This document shows, piece after piece, positions 59,928 to 64,000 of a stretch of DNA of 64,000 nucleotides. Every line of letters starts with the position of its first letter. Position 1 is the stretch's first letter. This DNA comes from Coleofasciculus sp937127375. Its GTDB lineage: Bacteria > Cyanobacteriota > Cyanobacteriia > Cyanobacteriales > Coleofasciculaceae. The stretch is taken from assembly GCA_040218875.1 (NCBI GenBank), contig JAVJQP010000021.1; one strand, given 5' to 3'. A model generated the notes under the pieces. That model made no database searches. It was not told the origin of the DNA and was given only the letters and a program-made list of their open reading frames with translations. The position numbers and the translations under genes were made by a program.

Positions 59928-61136
59928 ATGAATTCAAATCAAGACTATATGCATAATTTTGCTATCAAAAAGCAAGAAATTATGGAATTAGTTAATGCAT
60001 TAATTAATAAACAGAAAATTAGTGATAAATCATCAAAATCTCGTCAAAATATTCTTAATGAGATTTCTAACATTTTAGTATTTATTCAACGAATTGAAAG
60101 ACTAAGTATAAAAAAGAAGCAAGTGGACAGAGGACATGAACCCAGAGTTCTAGAACTTACCAGTATACTTGAAGTTTTAATTCCAGCGGTTAAATCGGTT
60201 GTGGATGACAAAGCGGGTATTTCTCTGGTCAAACAGACCCGAATTAGGCTGTTGCGATCGCTCCGCCGACACGAACCATTTTTCCTAATCCTTAGACGCT
60301 CAATTTTTAATAGTTTTATTGACGTTTACTATTTAGATTCAGTTCCCACTAAAGTTATTATCGGACTATGCTTTCCTTTTTCGTTTGCCGGAATTATTGC
60401 GCTGATTTCTTCAGTTTATTTTTTGAATTATGGAACTCAAACCTCAGAACTATCCCAAGTTAGTCAATCGTTGGAGACAATTAGCAATGAACGTGAAGAA
60501 CTAAAACAAAGGTTAGCCGATATGGAGGCACCACAAAGAACGTTAAGTTCATTAGGTGCGAACAGCCGTCCAACTCCCATGGAAGAAAGAATTCGCGAGA
60601 TTGAATCAACCTTGGCATCCCTCGATAATCAGGTCAAGGAACAACTTCAATTAATGCAGGAAAAAAATCAACCAGATAAACAATTAACCATCACCTTGCC
60701 CTTTGGTTTGGAAACCATTTCTTTATCGCCAGAAGATTCTCAAATTATTTTCCGAGTGTTTGTGGTTGGTGCATCGGGAGCGTTGGGAAGTGTAGTCAGT
60801 ATTTTAATTCGACTCAAGGAGTTTGATGTAGAGTTTCGAGAAATTCTAGATCCAGTGATACCCTTTTTAATCGGGGCGTTTAAGCCAATTATTGGGGCAT
60901 CATTTGGTGTTTTTATGTACACCCTGATTAGTTCTGGACTGATTCCCCTGGATACGAACCCAACTGATGCTACTGGTAGAAAAGAAGAATTATTTTATTT
61001 TGCGATCGCGTTTACCGTGGGATTTAGTGAACGGTTAGCCAAAGATGTGATTGCCCGGGCGGAAACGACGGTAAAACTGGGAAACGTTAAAGAAATCCGA
61101 GAAATAAGAGAAATAGAGGAATCAGGAGAACAATAA
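59928..61136 (+). CDS. Membrane protein with coiled coil, partner of adjacent ABC ATPase
   Basis: The product has 402 residues. A charged N-terminus (1-135) precedes a membrane hairpin (about 143-168), a long coiled coil (about 175-250: 'ETISNEREELKQRLADMEAP', 'IREIESTLASLDNQVKEQLQLMQ'), and about three more membrane helices (about 270-300, 312-335 and 350-370). The C-terminus repeats 'REIREIE'. No transporter family signature is visible. The ATG is 6 bp upstream of an ABC ATPase gene, indicating co-translation, so it may be an unusual permease or anchoring subunit. Confidence 0.6.
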   Translation: MNSNQDYMHNFAIKKQEIMELVNALINKQKISDKSSKSRQNILNEISNILVFIQRIERLSIKKKQVDRGHEPRVLELTSILEVLIPAVKSVVDDKAGISLVKQTRIRLLRSLRRHEPFFLILRRSIFNSFIDVYYLDSVPTKVIIGLCFPFSFAGIIALISSVYFLNYGTQTSELSQVSQSLETISNEREELKQRLADMEAPQRTLSSLGANSRPTPMEERIREIESTLASLDNQVKEQLQLMQEKNQPDKQLTITLPFGLETISLSPEDSQIIFRVFVVGASGALGSVVSILIRLKEFDVEFREILDPVIPFLIGAFKPIIGASFGVFMYTLISSGLIPLDTNPTDATGRKEELFYFAIAFTVGFSERLAKDVIARAETTVKLGNVKEIREIREIEESGEQ

Positions 61137-61142
61137 GTAACC

Positions 61143-61949
61143 ATGAACTCGCCCACGGTATCTGATGATTCATTATCCCCGACGCTGGCTCAACTCCAAC
61201 TCAAACAAGTGAGTTTAGTGACAGCAGCTAAAGGCGCGATTCCAGCAACACCTATTCTCAACGATATTTCTTTTGACGTAGCCAGAGGCGATCGCATAAC
61301 CTTAATTGGTCCCTCTGGTGCAGGAAAAAGTTCACTGCTGCGGCTGTTAAACCGATTGAATGATCCCACCAGCGGTACGATTTATCTGGATAATCAAGAT
61401 ATTCAAACCATTCCCGTACTACAGTTACGACGGCAAATTATGCTGGTTTGCCAAGAACCGAAGCTATTAGGAATGACGGTACAGGAGGCGCTAGCTTACC
61501 CATTGGTATTACAGCAGCTAGGAAAATCCGCGATTGCACAACGGATTCAAACCTATCGGAAAAGGCTGCACATCCCAGAAGATTGGCTAGAACGCACGGA
61601 ATTACAACTTTCAGTGGGACAGCGACAACTGGTTGCGATCGCACGGGCTTTAATTTGTCAACCCAAAATTATCTTACTGGATGAACCGACATCCGCCCTT
61701 GATGTGGGGACAGCTTCTCATGTTTTGGGTGTCTTAGCTGACATGGCGAAGCAGGATCAAATTACTGTGTTAATGGTCAATCATCAGTTAGACATGGCTC
61801 AACTCTTCTGTAATCGGGTATTATATCTCCAGACAGGTCAGCTTAGGCAAGATAGATCCGCTACTAATTTGGACTGGAACCTGTTACGAGAGTCTCTAGT
61901 TCAAGCCAAAGCACAAGCGGCACAAGAATGGGAAGTGGAAGAGTTTTGA
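61143..61949 (+). CDS. ABC transporter ATP-binding protein (FetA/YbbL-like)
   Basis: The 268-residue ATPase has Walker A 'LIGPSGAGKSSLL', Q-loop 'MLVCQEPKLLG', signature 'LSVGQRQLVAIARAL', Walker B 'IILLDEPTSALD' and H-loop 'MVNHQ'. It resembles FetA/YbbL ATPases, which normally pair with a FetB permease; here no fetB is next to it and a coiled-coil membrane protein occupies the place upstream. Confidence 0.85.
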   Translation: MNSPTVSDDSLSPTLAQLQLKQVSLVTAAKGAIPATPILNDISFDVARGDRITLIGPSGAGKSSLLRLLNRLNDPTSGTIYLDNQDIQTIPVLQLRRQIMLVCQEPKLLGMTVQEALAYPLVLQQLGKSAIAQRIQTYRKRLHIPEDWLERTELQLSVGQRQLVAIARALICQPKIILLDEPTSALDVGTASHVLGVLADMAKQDQITVLMVNHQLDMAQLFCNRVLYLQTGQLRQDRSATNLDWNLLRESLVQAKAQAAQEWEVEEF

Positions 61950-61979
61950 CCGCTCACAACCTTCGAGGAAACCTGGTTT

Positions 61980-62046
61980 GTAGGGGCGGGTTTAGGGACT
62001 TTCTTATCGCGATTGATGATAACGTTTGTACAAAACCCGCCCTTAC
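61980..62046. repeat. GGGGCGGGTTT palindromic repeat, copy h
   Basis: Left arm GTAGGGGCGGGTTTAGG and right arm AAAACCCGCCCTTAC lie between two convergent genes. Confidence 0.85.
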
Positions 62047-62096
62047 TCAATTTTGACCGAACTCCCTTATCCCCCTGTACCCCTACACAAAGAACA

Positions 62097-62882
62097 CTAT
62101 TGTCGCCCAGCGGTACTCGCAGCTACGGGTGCAACATCTGGTCGAGACGTTGGATAATTATGATCTGCTTCTCCTTCAGTTGATTGGCTGCGTTCGAGCA
62201 TTTCTGGATTAAATCGATAACCCACATTCCGCACCGTTTGAATTAAACTGGGTTGTCGGGGATCAGTTTCAATTTTTTTGCGTAGTGAGAGGACATGGGT
62301 ATCAATAGTACGGGGATTATCAATCGCATCGGGCCACGCCCGACGGAGTAATTCAGAACGACTTAAGGGCAATCCTTCTGCTTGAGTAAGAACGTAGAGT
62401 AAACTAAATTCCTGAGGCGTTAAATCAACAAACTCCCCTTTGTAACACACCCGGCGCTGAACTAAATCAATTTTGAGATCACCATATTCCAGCGTCATTG
62501 GTACAGCCGTCATCCGGATACGTCGAATCAGCGCCTCAACTCTTGCCAGAAATTCCTGCATCCCAAAGGGTTTGGTTAGATAATCATCGGCACCCGCTTT
62601 TAACCCTTGGACGATATCAACTTCATGATTACGGGCAGACAGCATTAAAATTAACGAATGTCGCTGCTGATGAATCCAGCGACAAAACTCTACCCCGTCA
62701 CCATCGGGTAAGTCAGAGTCGAGAATGACGAGAGTGGGTTGGCGATTATAGAATGTCTCTCTGGCTTGATAGAGGGTGGCAGATTGATAAACCCAATAGC
62801 CAGCTTGCTGTAAGTGCCAACCTAGCAGCGATCGCAAATGGGGGTTTCCCTCGATAATCTGAATACTAACCGATGCTCCCAC
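62097..62882 (-). CDS. OmpR/PhoB-type response regulator
   Basis: The 261-residue regulator has a receiver domain (about 5-120) with the phospho-acceptor Asp55 ('LVILDSDLPDGDG'), Ser82 and Lys104 ('LTKPFG'), and a C-terminal winged helix (about 128-225: 'LTPQEFSLLYVLTQAEGLPLSRSELLRRAW', 'IDTHVLSLRKKIE', 'VRNVGYRF'). The acidic pair at the start of the receiver is reduced: the sequence is IIEGNPH, one acid instead of two, which can weaken Mg binding and phosphorylation. No histidine kinase is adjacent. Confidence 0.88.
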   Translation of the reverse strand: MGASVSIQIIEGNPHLRSLLGWHLQQAGYWVYQSATLYQARETFYNRQPTLVILDSDLPDGDGVEFCRWIHQQRHSLILMLSARNHEVDIVQGLKAGADDYLTKPFGMQEFLARVEALIRRIRMTAVPMTLEYGDLKIDLVQRRVCYKGEFVDLTPQEFSLLYVLTQAEGLPLSRSELLRRAWPDAIDNPRTIDTHVLSLRKKIETDPRQPSLIQTVRNVGYRFNPEMLERSQSTEGEADHNYPTSRPDVAPVAASTAGRQ

Positions 62883-63338
62883 GGCATTTTGTTTCCTTTT
62901 TCGGCATTGTTACTTAGGTTAACAAAGCTAATGTCAAGATTTTGTAACAACTGTTACTCTCGTGTCCCATGGCGGCAAATAGAGCTGGGGGAGATGGGGG
63001 AGTTCACTCAAAACGATCCCTGTTGCCTGTTCCCTGACATTAAGACGTAGCTTGCTTCTCGCGCTCTTCGAGTATGACGATTCCATCAAGAGTTGGAGTG
63101 TAGCATTTTGTGTTACGCTAAATTTTCAAGCATCCATCTGAGCCAATCTATCGCTATCGTCCTCTATTATGTATGCAAAAAAATGTCTTATGTTCAATAA
63201 AGAGTTTGTTTTGACCAAACTATAGTCTATGGAGTTCGCGATAACACTATTCCTTTAGTTAGATGACTTTAACTACAAAATAATGGCAGATTGACTGTAC
63301 TATGGAAAAACCCAAACAAATCCTCGTTTAGATTAATT
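62883..63338. other. Intergenic region between response regulator and transglutaminase-like gene
   Basis: This 456-bp region separates two divergent genes. It holds GGGAGATGG repeats near 62987-63003 and a TTCCCTG unit, and is A+T-rich from 63100 on. A 96-codon minus-strand frame that overlaps the next gene is antisense and not considered real. Confidence 0.5.
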
Positions 63339-64000
63339 ATGAAATTCAAGCTGGGCTGTAAATTAAATTACAGTGTTGCGGCAAGCAGCACTTTTATTTT
63401 TAATCTCAGCGTTGTTGAGAAAAAACATCAAATAATTCTGCAAGAAAGCTTGCAAATTGAACCATCCATCGATTATGAGGAGTATGTTTCTCCTCGGATG
63501 GAAAACCGATATCTACGAGTCTACCCACCCCAAGGTGACTTACAGGTGTCCTATCAAGCAACTGTGGATTTATTTTATCGGGATGAAGACCCCAGTTCGA
63601 TTCCAGAAAATCCTCCAGATAAGTTACCGTTAGAAACGTTACATTACCTTTATCCATCGCGTTACTGTGAGTCAGATCGGCTGATGCGTCTGGCACAGAA
63701 TGAGTTTGGTAATTTGATTCCTGACTATTCCCGCGTCACGGCTATCTGTAATTGGATTTACGATAACGTCACCTATTTATCAGGTAGCACTAATCAACAT
63801 ACCTCGGCTTACGATACGGTGACAGAACGAGCGGGGGTTTGTCGAGATTTTGCCCATTTGGGGATTGCGTTTTGTCGGGCGTTGAATATTCCGGCTCGCT
63901 TTGTGACGGGATATGCTTATAATTTGGAACCGCAAGATTTCCATGCCTATTTTGAGGCGTATTTAGGCGATCGCTGGTATTTATTTGATCCTACCCGACT
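63339..64000 (+). CDS. Transglutaminase-like protein (partial, runs off the window)
   Basis: The open frame begins at the ATG at 63339 and is still open at the right edge (220 codons). An N-terminal beta-domain (about 1-110: 'LQIEPSIDYEEY', 'YLRVYPPQGDLQVSYQATVDLFY') precedes the transglutaminase core. The core has Cys in 'ERAGVCRDFAHLGIAFCRALNIPARFVTGYA', His in 'DFHAYFEAYLGDRWYLFDPTR' and the Asp just after. These form the Cys-His-Asp triad. Bacterial members are usually peptidases or act with circularly permuted ATP-grasp proteins. Confidence 0.88.
   Translation, partial: MKFKLGCKLNYSVAASSTFIFNLSVVEKKHQIILQESLQIEPSIDYEEYVSPRMENRYLRVYPPQGDLQVSYQATVDLFYRDEDPSSIPENPPDKLPLETLHYLYPSRYCESDRLMRLAQNEFGNLIPDYSRVTAICNWIYDNVTYLSGSTNQHTSAYDTVTERAGVCRDFAHLGIAFCRALNIPARFVTGYAYNLEPQDFHAYFEAYLGDRWYLFDPTR

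Overview
The window is chromosomal DNA from a cyanobacterium. It holds pcyA (phycocyanobilin synthesis), crtH (carotenoid isomerase), two acyl-lipid/acyl-CoA desaturases, a DevBCA-type exporter, a four-ACT aspartokinase and a very high density of the HIP1 octamer GCGATCGC. The abundance of dispersed palindromes, minisatellites and broken toxin-antitoxin genes suggests a large-genome filamentous, mat-forming lineage; that last point is inference and no genus can be proved from the sequence.

Layout. 1-8,000: a tRNA-Gly, a TonB-like protein, an exported methyltransferase, several small conserved cyanobacterial proteins, upp and crtH. 8,050-16,700: a decayed accessory/defence island. It contains a UPF0175/DUF3368 toxin-antitoxin pair whose toxin is cut by a 128-bp TA-flanked MITE; an A+T-rich radical SAM (SPASM-like) gene preceded by a small Trp-rich protein that looks like a RiPP precursor; a STAND ATPase without effector domain abutting another broken toxin-antitoxin pair; an intact UPF0175/DUF3368 pair; a PARIS-like AAA ATPase/DUF4435 pair whose DUF4435 gene is frameshifted and probably internally deleted; a chimeric antitoxin-head/CHAT-tail ORF; and an MNT/HEPN pair whose HEPN toxin is truncated. 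16,800-25,600: a probable 6S-like RNA, a pentapeptide-repeat protein, purK, an inositol-monophosphatase-family gene, a DnaJ/TPR protein, an EgtD-like methyltransferase, hisS and a peptidoglycan-binding protein. 26,000-30,300: a 1,434-residue secreted subtilisin with RTX repeats. 31,400-36,800: an exported protein, two desaturases, and divergently from the second a TetR-type regulator fused to a tyrosine-recombinase-like domain, with two identical 17-bp operator-like sites in the shared promoter. 37,300-46,700: aspartokinase, an IscB/RRXRR nuclease remnant with a structured RNA-like upstream region, an M15-type peptidase, a membrane protein and devBCA. 47,100-64,000: pcyA, tatA, a slipin, an MscS channel, an RluE-type pseudouridine synthase, a PP2C phosphatase and an FHA-kinase (a plausible phospho-signalling pair), citramalate synthase, ferredoxin, a lone DUF433 antitoxin, an ABC ATPase with a coiled-coil membrane partner, an OmpR-type response regulator and the start of a transglutaminase-like gene.

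Mobile and repeated DNA shapes the window. At least six small repeat families are visible: TA-flanked AAGTAGTCGGACA elements; 128-bp AAGCTGT elements; GTGGCACA elements; GGGGCGGGTTT palindromes; 30-bp GTAGAGACG palindromes; and GTAGGGTGCG palindromes. Several interrupt toxin genes. Two lie in frame inside housekeeping enzymes (aspartokinase and citramalate synthase), adding about ten residues per copy.

The best candidates for something undescribed are the putative radical SAM RiPP pair (8,736-10,041), the TetR-recombinase fusion with twin operators (35,417-36,803) and the repeat-flanked PARIS-like cassette (13,258-15,500). All functional assignments come from reading motifs by eye; no database search was run.
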